Shown: positions 33,365-43,680 of the stretch, one piece after another
Layout of the letters: each line of letters starts with the position of its first letter
How positions within the stretch are numbered: position 1 is the first letter of the stretch
DNA from: Lithodes maja
Lineage: Eukaryota > Arthropoda > Malacostraca > Decapoda > Lithodidae
DNA: 64,000 bases
Direction of reading: 5' to 3'
Assembly: GCA_037953745.1 (NCBI GenBank)
Contig: JBAKBP010001419.1
Location: 1 to 64,000 of the forward strand
The notes under the pieces: model-generated
Databases searched by the model: none
The model's input: only the letters and a program-made list of their open reading frames with translations
What the model was told of the DNA's origin: nothing
Position numbers and translations under genes: made by a program

Positions 33365-33890
33365 TCGGGTCAGGGATACCCAGGGTGACGCGGAACCGGG
33401 CGGCAACAAAGGCCGGGGAACGGCGGCCCACAGGCCCAATGTGGCGGGAGACCATCGGCCACACCGACGGAAGGGAAGCAGAGGCCACAGCCGCCGCCGA
33501 GGAACCAGGGCCATGGAGCAGCACAACCACCAGGGCCAGACACGGGCCACACAGAGCAGGGAGGGAGGCCGTAGAGGACACAAAGAGCGAGTGGCGCAAG
33601 CAGGACATGTGGCTCACCAAGCACGGGGAGCGACAACCAAGGCGAAAGCAAAGCAGCCGACCAGCACGAGAAGAACACACACCAGAATCAGCACGTCGAA
33701 GGTGTAAGTGGAGAGAATGTCCAAGAAGAACCAGAGAAGGAGCATGGGGAAACAGGAACACACATGCAAACAGGTATCTGTACTCACCCTAAACCGGAGC
33801 ACAGAGGTAGGTGAGGAGGGCGGCCGAGGCGGAAGAGCACCAGCAGAACCTGCAAAGATGGAGAAAGTGTTAACCACCACTCAACATCTT
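33365..33890 (-). other. T-poor leader end of DIRS-like element
   Basis: The T-poor composition resumes past the SINE. A 143-codon minus-strand frame (33330-33761) is not recognised and may be chance. Confidence 0.3.
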
Positions 33891-35109
33891 ACATGCAGGG
33901 CCTATAACACCAGGAAAGTGCATACACCAATATAGTATCAGGCAACAATATGACACAAAAAAGGGTCAACAGTGAAAGCCAACTATAACCGCAAATTAGC
34001 GGGCCAATGGAGGTAGATCCGTACCGACACAAACCTCCCACATCGCCACGCGACCCCCCAGCGATCTCCGCAAATTTGCGGGGAGCCGAAATGACCCAGA
34101 GGGCCAAATCGAGCACTCCGCAAATTTGCGGGAACGGCCAAGAGGGCCCGGTGCCGAACAAGCGAGAGGGGCGTCGAGGAAAACCAAAAAAGGCCGGCAA
34201 ACAAGCGTCAACTCCTTATGAACTCCAAGCGACGATGACCGTGACCATCTAGCTGAGCAGTGTCTTCCTTGATAATATCCTGACTCGACCGGTCAAGGGA
34301 GAGGCAAGGAAGGCACACCAGGGGAGAGGAGGCACATCCCCTGGGAACCACCCAACCCACGGAGATAGAGCAAAGCCCATGAGGAGAAGTGGCAGGTTGG
34401 GTGGATTGGCACAACAGGGGCCCCCGTAGGGTACCCCAGGATTGGGCAAAAAGTCATGAAAGGATGGAGGTGAAAACAGGAAGGGAACACAAAAAACCAG
34501 TAATGAAACTGGTGAGAAAAAGGGTGGCCTAGCCGCGAGTAGAGAATGTGTCAGGGGCGAAAAACCCTGTGGAGTGAGGGAGAGGCCCCCGTGGGGTACC
34601 TCTGGGTATCACGAACCACTAAGCGCCCAGGCCCTTGAGACACAGTGAAGGCTCGAAAGGGGGGACTCGGGAATAACGCTAGTTATGCGGCTGACACAAA
34701 CACTACAAACAGCACCGCCACCACGAAATCTCAGATTGTGAACCAACTGTACACCTAGGCTATGAAAAAAATGAGAACTCATAAGGGCATAGCAATTCCT
34801 GAATGATAAACAAGCTAGGCTAATTGAAGCTAAAAGCTAAACTATGCCCAGACTAACAGGAAAAAAGAATATGAAAAGAGAAAGAATGAAAACATATAGA
34901 CGGGGAACGCCAAGCACCCCCGTACCTTCGGTAGCTATTTCCACACGCGTCTCCATTAAACACACTGAGGAGCCCATTTAGGTGTGTCCTAGATCACGTA
35001 ACATCTGTCTAGCAAAAAGAAGGCCAGAAAAGCCGAAACGAACCTAAAACAGGGTGAATTGAAGGAGCACAACAAAAGCGGACTCAATCAATGGAGGCGC
35101 GTGAAAAAA
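33891..35109. other. Untranslated right part of DIRS-like element with three palindromes
   Basis: CCGCAAATTAGCGGG is near 33990, and the perfect palindrome CCGCAAATTTGCGG occurs at about 34068 and 34118. Composition returns to normal after about 33.9 kb. I see no gene up to the terminal repeat. Confidence 0.6.
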
Positions 35110-35410
35110 TGATAACAAGAGAGGGGCGCTCATGCGCACGTTCGACAGGGATCTGCACATGACGGAACACGGGATGGGCCTTAAGCGGTAACTAAGGTAA
35201 ACCCCTTTTTCTTCTCTTCTATGCTTTTTTCACCTTCGGTGGTAGTTTTGGTTAATGTACAACGTCTCCTAGAGCAAGATAAGGAGTAGACTCTAGACGT
35301 TTTCTTTTTAACCGCGGTTGGAATGACGACATAGCAGTCAAAATAGACAAGTCGTCATTGCAATTAGGTTAATAGCCTTGACGTGGGATTTTCCAAGACT
35401 ACTAACAAAT
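35110..35410 (-). repeat. Right inverted terminal repeat of DIRS-like element
   Basis: It pairs with 27245-27545. It ends at 35410, where unit DNA identical to 53380 onward resumes. Confidence 0.9.
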
Positions 35411-35471
35411 ATACATGACTGTTGTATTTCCTTTTCTCGTTGTGTGGCTTTGGTTTATATATCCGTGGCAT
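35411..35471 (-). pseudogene. psq/pogo-like gene, N-terminal part, unit 1
   Basis: It begins at ATG 35469-35471 (minus strand) with MPRIYKPKPHNEKRKYN and is cut off at 35411 by the DIRS-like element. It corresponds to 53380-53440 in unit 2. Confidence 0.7.
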
Positions 35472-35672
35472 TTTTACTCCTGTGAATGAAAAGAAATGTA
35501 ATATGATACTCTTACCTAACCTTACACAGCAAACATCCACCAAATCATGTCAACATCTGACACCTTACTCAGTCTTAAGCATCCTTTAATTGGCGCTACT
35601 CAAACGGGAGCAAGATGACAGATGATGACATGATTCGACGGAAGCTCGCTATGTATGGCTAGGTAAGAATAG

Positions 35673-36522
35673 TACAAAGGAGTACAAAGGAAATCAAGCA
35701 ACAACAGATCTAGTGACCCTTCTAGGTTGCTTGTCCTCCAAAACACTGAGGATCAAGTGTCCAAACAGTGGTTTAGAGTGGGTAAGGGAACATTGGAAAG
35801 GGAATTGCTGCCCTGGAACTAATGTCCGTGGCAGGATTAGGAAGTTAGTAGGGGACAGATGGGTTAGTAACTGAGGGGGGATAAAATAAAGTTATTCATT
35901 TACAAACGCAGTCAGTCGCGGGTTTGAAGCGAGATATTTATCTAGGCGGAGTTTAAATGAATCAACGGTGATGCAGTCTATAACGTTTCGGGGAAGCCCA
36001 TTCCACAAGTTGACAACTCGATTGAAGAAGAAATTCTTAGATTCGTGCGAGTTAAAAGATTTACCAATAATTTTGCAACCGTTTCCCCGCGTGTAATTAG
36101 ATTGGTCGATAGTGAAGTACTTACTACAGTTCATATTGTCGATGCCTTTGATGATTTTGAACACTTTAATTAAGTCACCTCTTAATCTGCGCTGGGTTAA
36201 AGGAAATAGATTTAATTCTCTAAGACGCTCTTCGTATGGTTTGTTCTTTTGGCTAGGTATCATTTTGGTAACTCTACGTTGAACTCGTTCTAGCTTGTTT
36301 ATATCTTTTTGGTAATAAGGGCACCAGGATTGAACGCAGTATTCCAGAAGAGGGCGGACTAAGGAATTGTAAAGGGTTAGGATAACTTCTTTGGATTTAT
36401 GCTCAAATGACCTGCCTATAAAGCCAATTATTTTGTTTGCCTTCTTAACAACTTCTGAACATTGTTGACTCGGTTTTAGGTTACTCGATATTGTTACTCC
36501 CAGATCGGTTTCTCTGTTTACA
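35673..36522 (-). pseudogene. LINE-E: 3' end of a CR1-like LINE, unit 1 only
   Basis: On the minus strand an uninterrupted ~210-codon frame (36521 to 35892) gives TDLGVTISSNLKP, EVILTLYNSLVRPLLEYC, WCPYYQKDINKLERVQRR, MIPSQKNKPYEERLRELNL and FFFNRVVNLWNGLP. This is the C-terminal RT region of a CR1-group LINE, related to but distinct from LINE-D. The 3' UTR runs to about 35673. Unit 2 lacks it (junction near 53641), so it arrived after the duplication or was lost from unit 2. No clear target duplication is seen. Confidence 0.8.
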
Positions 36523-36833
36523 TTACACTTAGGTACTACTGTAATTGTTGTTCATATTGGAAGGTCCTTGTAACTAATATTAGATGTCCGATGTCACCTC
36601 ATGTCCGAAATCACCCCAAACTATGTCCGAAAACACCCCAATAAATCTGGAAAACAATAAAAGTAAATTGTTAGGGCTGTGTATTATGAACTTTGGGGAA
36701 AGAGATACTGTGTGTATGGTATCGCAGATAATTGTAGAACATTCTGGTGTAGGTTAATTGTCTTCCTCACATCCCATTAATTATACTCAGTAGAAGTTTG
36801 ACACACTTACAAAAACATGTGTTTTCTTTGTTA

Positions 36834-38155
36834 CCGTAAAATGCGGTAACTTCGGAAATTTTTCGATGTTTTTTAACAATTTCTCCTGAGTTTAAACACA
36901 TTACAGGTATAGAGATTTAACTAGGTCAAGTGATGTATGGTGGTAGTGCGCCGTAATCCAGGAAGCCACCCTAAAATTAACCCCTATAATAAGAGAGCTA
37001 TCCTTATCCTAAATGATGTCCAAAGTTTGCTTAGAAAAGTTGATAACTTCTGACTTGTAAGGATAACTTCGGACGTAGGCGATTTCTTATGGAAAATGGT
37101 TGCCAAGAAAGCTGAGATTACTTCGGACGAACGGAGGAGAACTTCGGACCTACGTTCGTGGCCTTATTTCATTCATTTTTCGGCTCCTACTATTTTATAT
37201 GAATATTTTATTATTGCTGCTTATTCTTGTCCGATGTTATAGTGGAAAATGCACAGTCAATACTTTTAGGCCTGTATAATCAGTATAGGAGGGGGATATA
37301 TACGATGTTTAACATATATTTTGTTTGGATCTGTTCTTGTTAGGCATCGAGCTCACTCCTAGAAAATATTGAGCAAGAAAAATAACCAATGCTGTCAAAT
37401 CAATAACTCGAAAATTAACTAGGCCTAGTGAAAATATATAGGTATGTATAATATATCAATGCATATACACTTTTATGAATTTGAGCATTTTTATAGGTAT
37501 AACGTATTTGTTGGTGTTTCTTTCGGCAGATAAAAAAAAATTTGGACAAGATATATGCCTCTCCTAATTTATATATATTATATATCCAGAATTATCCGAA
37601 ATACATAAATCGGTTAGCATAGTATCATATTTTTATGGGTTTTTGGACTCAGAGAATGATGATTTGATCTTTTACCACCATGTTAATGATGTACAAGTAT
37701 TATGAATGATTTTCATAGGGCAAATAATAACAAACGATTGTGTTGTTCCATGTCCGAAGTTACCATGTTTTGTTTTTTAAACACAATCGGTTAAATGATA
37801 CTGTTCTAGCTAGAGCGTTATACAAGTGTAACAAATTTCCTTTGGTGGATGTTGTCTCTGGTAATGTTACTACAAAATTATATCAGTCACAACATCATTC
37901 ATACAAACAAATTTCTTCAGGGTGATAGAAGTTTGGCAGGGTAGCGAAAAATGTACATATTTTCGTCACATATATAATATTTTTTTCGTGTACATATACT
38001 CATGTCAGTTCCCTAGGAACTTTTACATGCTCTTCCTTTGCCATTTCTCTAAACGGACCCCACAAAAAACAAAAAAACAAAAAAAAAATCCATTATATAA
38101 TGACAATGTCTAATTATTTGTTATGACCCAAGTCCGAAGTTACCCCACTTTACGG
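36834..38155. mobile_element. alpha-B: junction copy of the TA inverted-repeat element
   Basis: It is bounded by TA 36832-36833 and 38156-38157. Its left flank equals that of alpha-C and its right flank equals that of alpha-A. Internally the left ~1.2 kb shares alpha-C variants (CCGTAAAATGCGG, GGACTCAGAG, GATCTTTTACC). The last ~70 bp read like alpha-A. Confidence 0.9.
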
Positions 38156-38842
38156 TACTAGAAGAGGTTCAAAGTTTCAAGTATTTGGGAGCTGTACTAT
38201 GCAAATATGGTAAAATGGAGAGTGAGATAAAAGAGAGAAAAATGCAAGGGAGAAAGGTGATTGGAGAACTTGATAGTATTCTCAAAGGAAGAATGGTTAG
38301 CCAGGAAGTAAAAAAGTCACTGAGAAACAGTGTGCTGCTCCCAACACTCTCGTATGGAAGCGAGACATGGACGGCAAGTGACGAGGACCTCTTCAAACTG
38401 AGAGCTGTGGAGATGAGCTTTTTCAGAATGGCAGCTGGCATGAATAGGCTAGATGGGCCAAGTAATAGGGAAGTGTACGAGTCCTTTGGAATGGAAGAGC
38501 AGGCTTTGGGCATTGATTGTGGTGTGGTTGAGTGGATAAAGAGAAGTACTTTGAGGTGGTATGGTCATGCTCAGAGAATGGATGAAGACAGAATGCCAAG
38601 AAAGATATATGGGAGTCAGGTGAGTGGAACTGCTAGTAGTGGAAGACCACCTATGGGATGGGAAAACAAAGTGGAAAAATATATTGAAGAAAAACTTCCA
38701 CGTAGTGGAAGGGCATTGTGGCACGGGCAAGGGAGGCATGTCTTGACAAAGTAGCTTGGAGACGTTTCTGTCATGGCCATCCTGTAGTGGGGGTTTCCCA
38801 GGGGGAAACAAGGTGTCGGAGATGATGATGATGATGACGACG
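38156..38842 (+). pseudogene. LINE-C C-terminal piece and (GAT)n tail, unit 2
   Basis: It is nearly identical to 13502-14216. A one-base loss near 38730 ends the frame early. The (GAT)n tract is shorter (about 38818-38836). There is no 5' LINE-C portion in this unit. Confidence 0.85.
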
Positions 38843-39467
38843 CTAAGACGCCGTTATCTGGGGCTTGTCAGATCCCCTGGCAAAGCGGGACGTAAGACAG
38901 CACTCCTCCGAAATGAAGAGTTCACATTGGCAAACAACTTGTCGGTAATGGGTGATTTGGCCTTGCATTTGACTCAGAAGAGTTAAGAAATTTCTTAAGT
39001 TCTTCCTCGACAGCCATTCCTGAAAGATTGAGCAGTTCAGAGATGATCGCCCTGGCCCCGACTAGGTGCATGGTTTTATGAGGAGGCGCTCTAACCTCGT
39101 ATCATCCCGCATGTGCCAGAATATTTCAAGGAAACGGGCTGCCAACCCGCAGGGAAGGGAAGAAATTAAGAAGCGCACAAAAAGGTGGCTGGATTTCGAT
39201 GACACATCCTCGTCAGAAGAGGACAGTCCCACCAAAGATAGCCTGGAGTTGGGAAGTGGCTCTAAAGAAGACAAAGATAATCTGGCGACCCCAGTAAGTC
39301 CTTCCAAGGACCTGACAGAAAATGCAGCAGAAAGTGACACCGGATTAAACGTGACAGAGTATGTGCTGATTCGGTTCGCTGCAAAAAAACAAATGTCCAG
39401 GTACTATGTCGGAAAATTGTTGAAAGTGTCAACAGACAAAGTCGACATTGAGTTTTATCGAAAATAA
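38843..39467 (+). pseudogene. Pogo-like transposase relic, unit 2 copy
   Basis: Same content as 14217-14841: a CENP-B-like HTH with stops, then a 133-codon open stretch from ATG 39066 ending in the EYVLIRFAAKKQ module. The psq N-terminus is absent because the duplication began inside LINE-C. The open stretch differs from unit 1 by only two substitutions I noticed (G/S and D/E). Confidence 0.65.
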
Positions 39468-40420
39468 GAATGCAAAAATGAAAAATGATGGCTTTTAACA
39501 TTCAAGCCGTGGTGACAGTCATATGACAGGCGAGAGAAAAATGGACTATCCTCCGGTACCCGTCATATGACGGGCGGCATTCTGAGCACATTAGGGGCTC
39601 TGAGAGAGAGTCCGCGCGTTGGGAGGACGATAGACGAGCTCTGACCGCTCGACACCACCACTGGGCCGTGTCTGGGACCACCGCCGCCCCCCTACACACA
39701 CCCGACCTCGCGAGACAAGGAAAAAAATTAGGAAATTACCTTATTTTAGGGTTTTTCACCTCCGTTGGTTGCGCGCTCGCTACAGGATAACGCATGGTCG
39801 TACAAGGATGATTCAGGTGTCTTTGGAAAGCTCTATTATCGCCTTTTCACGGATACATAATTGTATTACGCTCTGGCTCTTGTTTATGCATAAAAAAGAG
39901 CATGGAATGAAGCTCGTTTTCGGTAAATATACCCGCCAGGCAGCTAGAACAAGTCGACAAACGGCCTCGTCCTTTGGGGGTTAAGGCCCCTGCAAATAAG
40001 GATGAGTGCACAGTTGACAGAAAGTACGTGGTGAAGACACTGAAACTGAAATATTCAAACAAAGCCACATTATTTTTTGATAGAGACGAATTTAGTGGCC
40101 TGCTCATACGATAGACACCTGAATGTGTAATATGTTTCACAGAGCCACAATGCATTTCAATAGAGATTAATTTAGTGCGCTTCCTGGTGTGATATAATGG
40201 TATATTTCTTAACCCTTCCTACCCGGGCTGCCTTAGGTAAGGACAGCGCGGCTGAAGGGCCGCAACCCGGTATGCCTTTTGTAAGGCATTTGCTTGAAAG
40301 CGTGCTTTAAAATTCGTGGGGGCAAATTTTACTTTGCGTGGGCGATCGTAGCGCCACCAAGCCTCAACTACCACTCTTATCAGTTCCTACGTTGCCGCCA
40401 TTGAGAGCTACAGCAAAAAA

Positions 40421-43099
40421 ATGAATTCCGACGCGTCCGATACTGTGCAATCTCCCGCGCGTCCCAGTGCTACCCCGCTTGCAACATCTACACCTCTGCC
40501 AACCGAGAAGAAAAGGAAAGTAAGGAAAGTGAAACGTTTGCTAAGTGACAGTGCAATACAACGTGCACTTTTCAACCAGGATTTGAGCAGTGGTGAAAGC
40601 TCTGTGGACAAAAACCTCTATATTCAGAGTAGAAGTGGGAGCGAAATTGACGATTTTGTGGGATTTGGTGCTGATGACAATGTGGATTTATTTGAGGGGG
40701 GTGATAGTAGTGATGATCCTGATGTGGAAGTGGTGGAGGAAGGTGCTATTGAAGTACCAAGTGTGCTAGAGCCAACCCCTTCGCCTAGTTTCGTAGGTCA
40801 GGGTAGGCCTAGCCCTAGCCCTACGCCAGGACCTTCCCCTTTGCCTGCCCGTACGCCCTTGAAAGTGGGTAAATACTTCTATAAGAAGTCTTTGGTGAAA
40901 AGTGCAGCCAAGAAAGCACGCAGGGATGCAGAAAAAGTGAGGGAAGGCGTAGATAGTGAGAGTGACGCCGACCCAGGCCTAGCAACCACCCGCATTCCTT
41001 TGTCACGACGCCTCGACCCGGGACGCTGGGAGGGCCACCCACAGCCCTCAGCTTCATCTGTCCCTCAAGATGACCAAAGGGCCTCTGCAAGTGCGCCATT
41101 GGCCTCCCGCAGTGTGTCACCACAGGCCCCGCATCGTAGGTCATTATTTCCTGCGGAAAAGTCCCCGGCTAGCCGCAAAAGGAGCCCAACTCCCGAGGCC
41201 GAGGCTCCCATTGCTCAACCTCCCGCAGCCCCACGCCGCCGACGCCCGGTCTATTCTTCACCAGAGTTGTCTCCTGAAGAGGATGCTGACGACCCCAACA
41301 TTGCCCCAGATGACCTGACGTCGCCTGAGGAAGAGGAAGAGGAAAACGAAGAGGAAGAGGAAGAGCGAGTCCCGACAAGAAGAGTCAAAGGACCTCGAGG
41401 TCGTGGACGTGGTCGGCCTGCCGACGCCGCTGCCCCTGGGCTTGGGCGTGCAGGGCGTCCGCCTGGGCATCCGCATGGCCAAGGGCGTGTGCCAGGGCGT
41501 CCAGGGCGTGTGCCTGCTGCAACTCCACGTCCTCGTCCTCGACCTGCTGAAATGTTTGTGTGGTCAGATGGGGCGGATTTTGTGCCAGATTTTCCTGCCT
41601 TTGACGAGGTACAACAGGGTTCTGGGGTGTCACCAGCATATCCCTGTGGCCCAAATGCCACCCCCAGTGAACTTTTCTGTGGCTTCTACGACAATGAAGT
41701 CATGGAATACCTTGTCAAAGAGACAAATCACCACCAGGCTATATGTTCAAACTTTCTTGGCAGGAAGACAAGTGCAAAGATGGTGGCATGGAGAGCTCTC
41801 ACTGTGGCAGAATTATATGTGTTCTTGGCACTCACAATGCTGATGACACACATAAAGAAGCACGTTCTGGCCGACTACTGGATAACTGGCGACCTCACAA
41901 CGACTCCAGCATTTGGCAAATTCATGTCAAGGGATAGGTACTTCGACATCCTCTCATATTTCCACCTGACTAATAACATGCATGTCCACGAGCCCGACAC
42001 ACTCTGGAAGATCAGGCAACTGTATGACATGATACGTCATCGGTTTTCCACCTACCTGGTTCCATTTCAGAAGCTGTGCATCGACGAGTCTCTGGTCCTG
42101 TTCCGTGGTAGGCTGCACTTCCGACAGTATATCCCGTCAAAGAGACACCGCTTCGGCATCAAGCTCTTCGTCCTCTGCGACTGCAAGACGGGATATGTGC
42201 TCGACTTTATAGTCTACAGCGGCAAGGGTGGTGAAGTCCAGATTGACCCCCTCATTGGTTTTGGCGGCGCTGTGGTAAAGAGGATGATGGAGAGGTACTT
42301 CCATGACAACCACGTCCTCTATACTGACAATTATTACACGTCGCCTATCCTCGCCAAGTACCTCCATGACCGCAAGACCGGAACTGTCGGCACAGTGAAG
42401 GGGAAGAGGAAGGGCATGCCAGCCTACCCAACCAAAACTAAGAAGACGGACATCTTCCATAAGAAGAGTGGCCCCATCCTCTCCATCCACTGGCATGACC
42501 AGCGCAAGGTCAACCTCCTCACCACATGCCACAAAGCAGAGATGGTCCCCACAGGGAAGGTGGACCGAAAAACGAAGAACCCTGTCACGAAACCAGCTGC
42601 TGTTCTGGACTACAACCTGAACATGCGCCTCGTCGCCAAGTCCGACATGCAGATGGGCTTCATAGACTGCCTGCGAACATCTTGCAGGTGGTACAAGAAG
42701 TTTGTCCTGCATACAGTAGATATGTCTGTCCTCAACGCGTATAACATCTACCGTTTGAGGTGTCCAGTCATCAAATACAAGAGCCTGCGGACCTTCCAAA
42801 AGCAGCTGATACATGAGCTCCTGGTAAAACATGCGGGTACACCAGGGAGGCCACTACAAGGACCAGGCATGATGGACAGAATAGGGTGTGCCGACTTCAT
42901 CAGAAAGCACCAGCTCGTCGCCCTTCCTTTCCAGGGTCCTAACAGCCGAATAAGGATGCAGAAGAGGTGCTATGTGTGCACCCGCACAACTCGACGACCA
43001 AGCAAACCCACAAAAACCACTTGGCAATGCCTCGAGTGTCAGGTGGGACTGTGTGCCGGCACCTGCTTCAATGATTTCCACACTCTGGCAAACTATTGA
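40421..43099 (+). CDS. PB2 piggyBac transposase, 892 residues, intact frame
   Basis: Cut-and-paste transposase of the piggyBac superfamily. The N-terminus is long, Ser/Pro-rich and acidic, including a run of Glu around residue 310. The DDE_Tnp_1_7 core follows from about residue 425 (EYLVKETN, LTMLMTHIKKH, DYWITGDL). Asp555 (CIDESLVLFRGR) and Asp636 (YTDNYYTS) match the first two catalytic Asp residues of the family. At the third, PB1 has VDKSD but PB2 has VAKSD: Ala739 (codon GCC, 42635-42637). The C-terminus (about 848-892) is a Cys-rich zinc-binding domain (CYVC ... CLEC ... LCAGTCF). ATG 40421 follows AGCAAAAAA and has no better upstream alternative. The frame is open, but the Asp-to-Ala change predicts an inactive enzyme unless the neighbouring Asp742 substitutes. 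It could still bind ends and act as a repressor (inference). Confidence 0.92.
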   Translation: MNSDASDTVQSPARPSATPLATSTPLPTEKKRKVRKVKRLLSDSAIQRALFNQDLSSGESSVDKNLYIQSRSGSEIDDFVGFGADDNVDLFEGGDSSDDPDVEVVEEGAIEVPSVLEPTPSPSFVGQGRPSPSPTPGPSPLPARTPLKVGKYFYKKSLVKSAAKKARRDAEKVREGVDSESDADPGLATTRIPLSRRLDPGRWEGHPQPSASSVPQDDQRASASAPLASRSVSPQAPHRRSLFPAEKSPASRKRSPTPEAEAPIAQPPAAPRRRRPVYSSPELSPEEDADDPNIAPDDLTSPEEEEEENEEEEEERVPTRRVKGPRGRGRGRPADAAAPGLGRAGRPPGHPHGQGRVPGRPGRVPAATPRPRPRPAEMFVWSDGADFVPDFPAFDEVQQGSGVSPAYPCGPNATPSELFCGFYDNEVMEYLVKETNHHQAICSNFLGRKTSAKMVAWRALTVAELYVFLALTMLMTHIKKHVLADYWITGDLTTTPAFGKFMSRDRYFDILSYFHLTNNMHVHEPDTLWKIRQLYDMIRHRFSTYLVPFQKLCIDESLVLFRGRLHFRQYIPSKRHRFGIKLFVLCDCKTGYVLDFIVYSGKGGEVQIDPLIGFGGAVVKRMMERYFHDNHVLYTDNYYTSPILAKYLHDRKTGTVGTVKGKRKGMPAYPTKTKKTDIFHKKSGPILSIHWHDQRKVNLLTTCHKAEMVPTGKVDRKTKNPVTKPAAVLDYNLNMRLVAKSDMQMGFIDCLRTSCRWYKKFVLHTVDMSVLNAYNIYRLRCPVIKYKSLRTFQKQLIHELLVKHAGTPGRPLQGPGMMDRIGCADFIRKHQLVALPFQGPNSRIRMQKRCYVCTRTTRRPSKPTKTTWQCLECQVGLCAGTCFNDFHTLANY

Positions 43100-43109
43100 A
43101 GTGTAAGTG

Positions 43110-43680
43110 ACAGTGATAGTGACACTCAATAATAATAATATAACTAAGTATAAGTGAAAGAGACACATAAGTAATAATAAGTGCCTTCAGAACAATATGA
43201 ACAAGTGAAAGTGACACTAAAATATATATTCCTAACAATAAAGAAGTGAAAATTACACTATCAATTACCATAGTCCAGTATAAATAATCATAACTACTAT
43301 AATAATGACTATAAAACTAAGTCTAAGTGAAAGAGACACACATAAGTAATAATAAGTGCCTTCAGAACAATATGAACAAGTGAAAGTGACACTAAAATAT
43401 ATATTCCTAACAATAAAGAAGTGAAAATTACACTATCAATTACCATAGTCCAGTATAAATAATCATAACTACTATAATAATGACTATAAAACTAAGTCTA
43501 AGTGAAAGAGACACACATAAGTAATAATAAGTGCCTTCAGAACAATATGAACAAGTGAAAGTGACACTAAAATATATATTCCTAACAATAAAGAAGTGAA
43601 AATGACTATCAATTACCATAGTCCTGTATAAATAATCATAACTACTATAATAATAACAATAAAACTTAAGTATAAGTGAC
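43110..43680 (+). repeat. ~175-bp tandem repeat in PB2 3' region
   Basis: About three copies: GTGCCTTCAGAAC recurs at 43181, 43356 and 43531 (spacing 175). Units carry AAGTGAAAGTGACACT and AATAAAG, a possible polyadenylation signal. The same array, reversed, forms part of PB3. Confidence 0.9.

Larger units (their letters stand above)
27198..35410 (-). mobile_element. DIRS-like tyrosine-recombinase retroelement, 8.2 kb
   Basis: It is inserted in the psq/pogo-like gene; the uninterrupted site is at 53379/53380 in unit 2. Flanks join there without any duplicated bases, as expected when a tyrosine recombinase integrates a circle. It has near-identical 301-bp inverted terminal repeats (27245-27545 and 35110-35410). 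On the minus strand come, in order, an unrecognised leader region, RT, RNase H and a tyrosine recombinase, the order of DIRS1-like elements. From about 28.1 to 33.1 kb and 33.36-33.85 kb the plus strand is very poor in T (2-6 per 60 in five rows I counted), unlike the flanks and terminal repeats. Confidence 0.8.
12190..36833. repeat. Tandem duplication, unit 1
   Basis: The whole block from alpha-A to just before alpha-B is repeated as unit 2 (36834-53960) in the same order and orientation with only scattered base differences. After subtracting unit-specific transposons both units reduce to roughly 13.3 kb. Unit 1-specific insertions are at 18270-18749, 21408-22026, 25460-26570, 27198-35410 and about 35673-36522. 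Confidence 0.95.
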
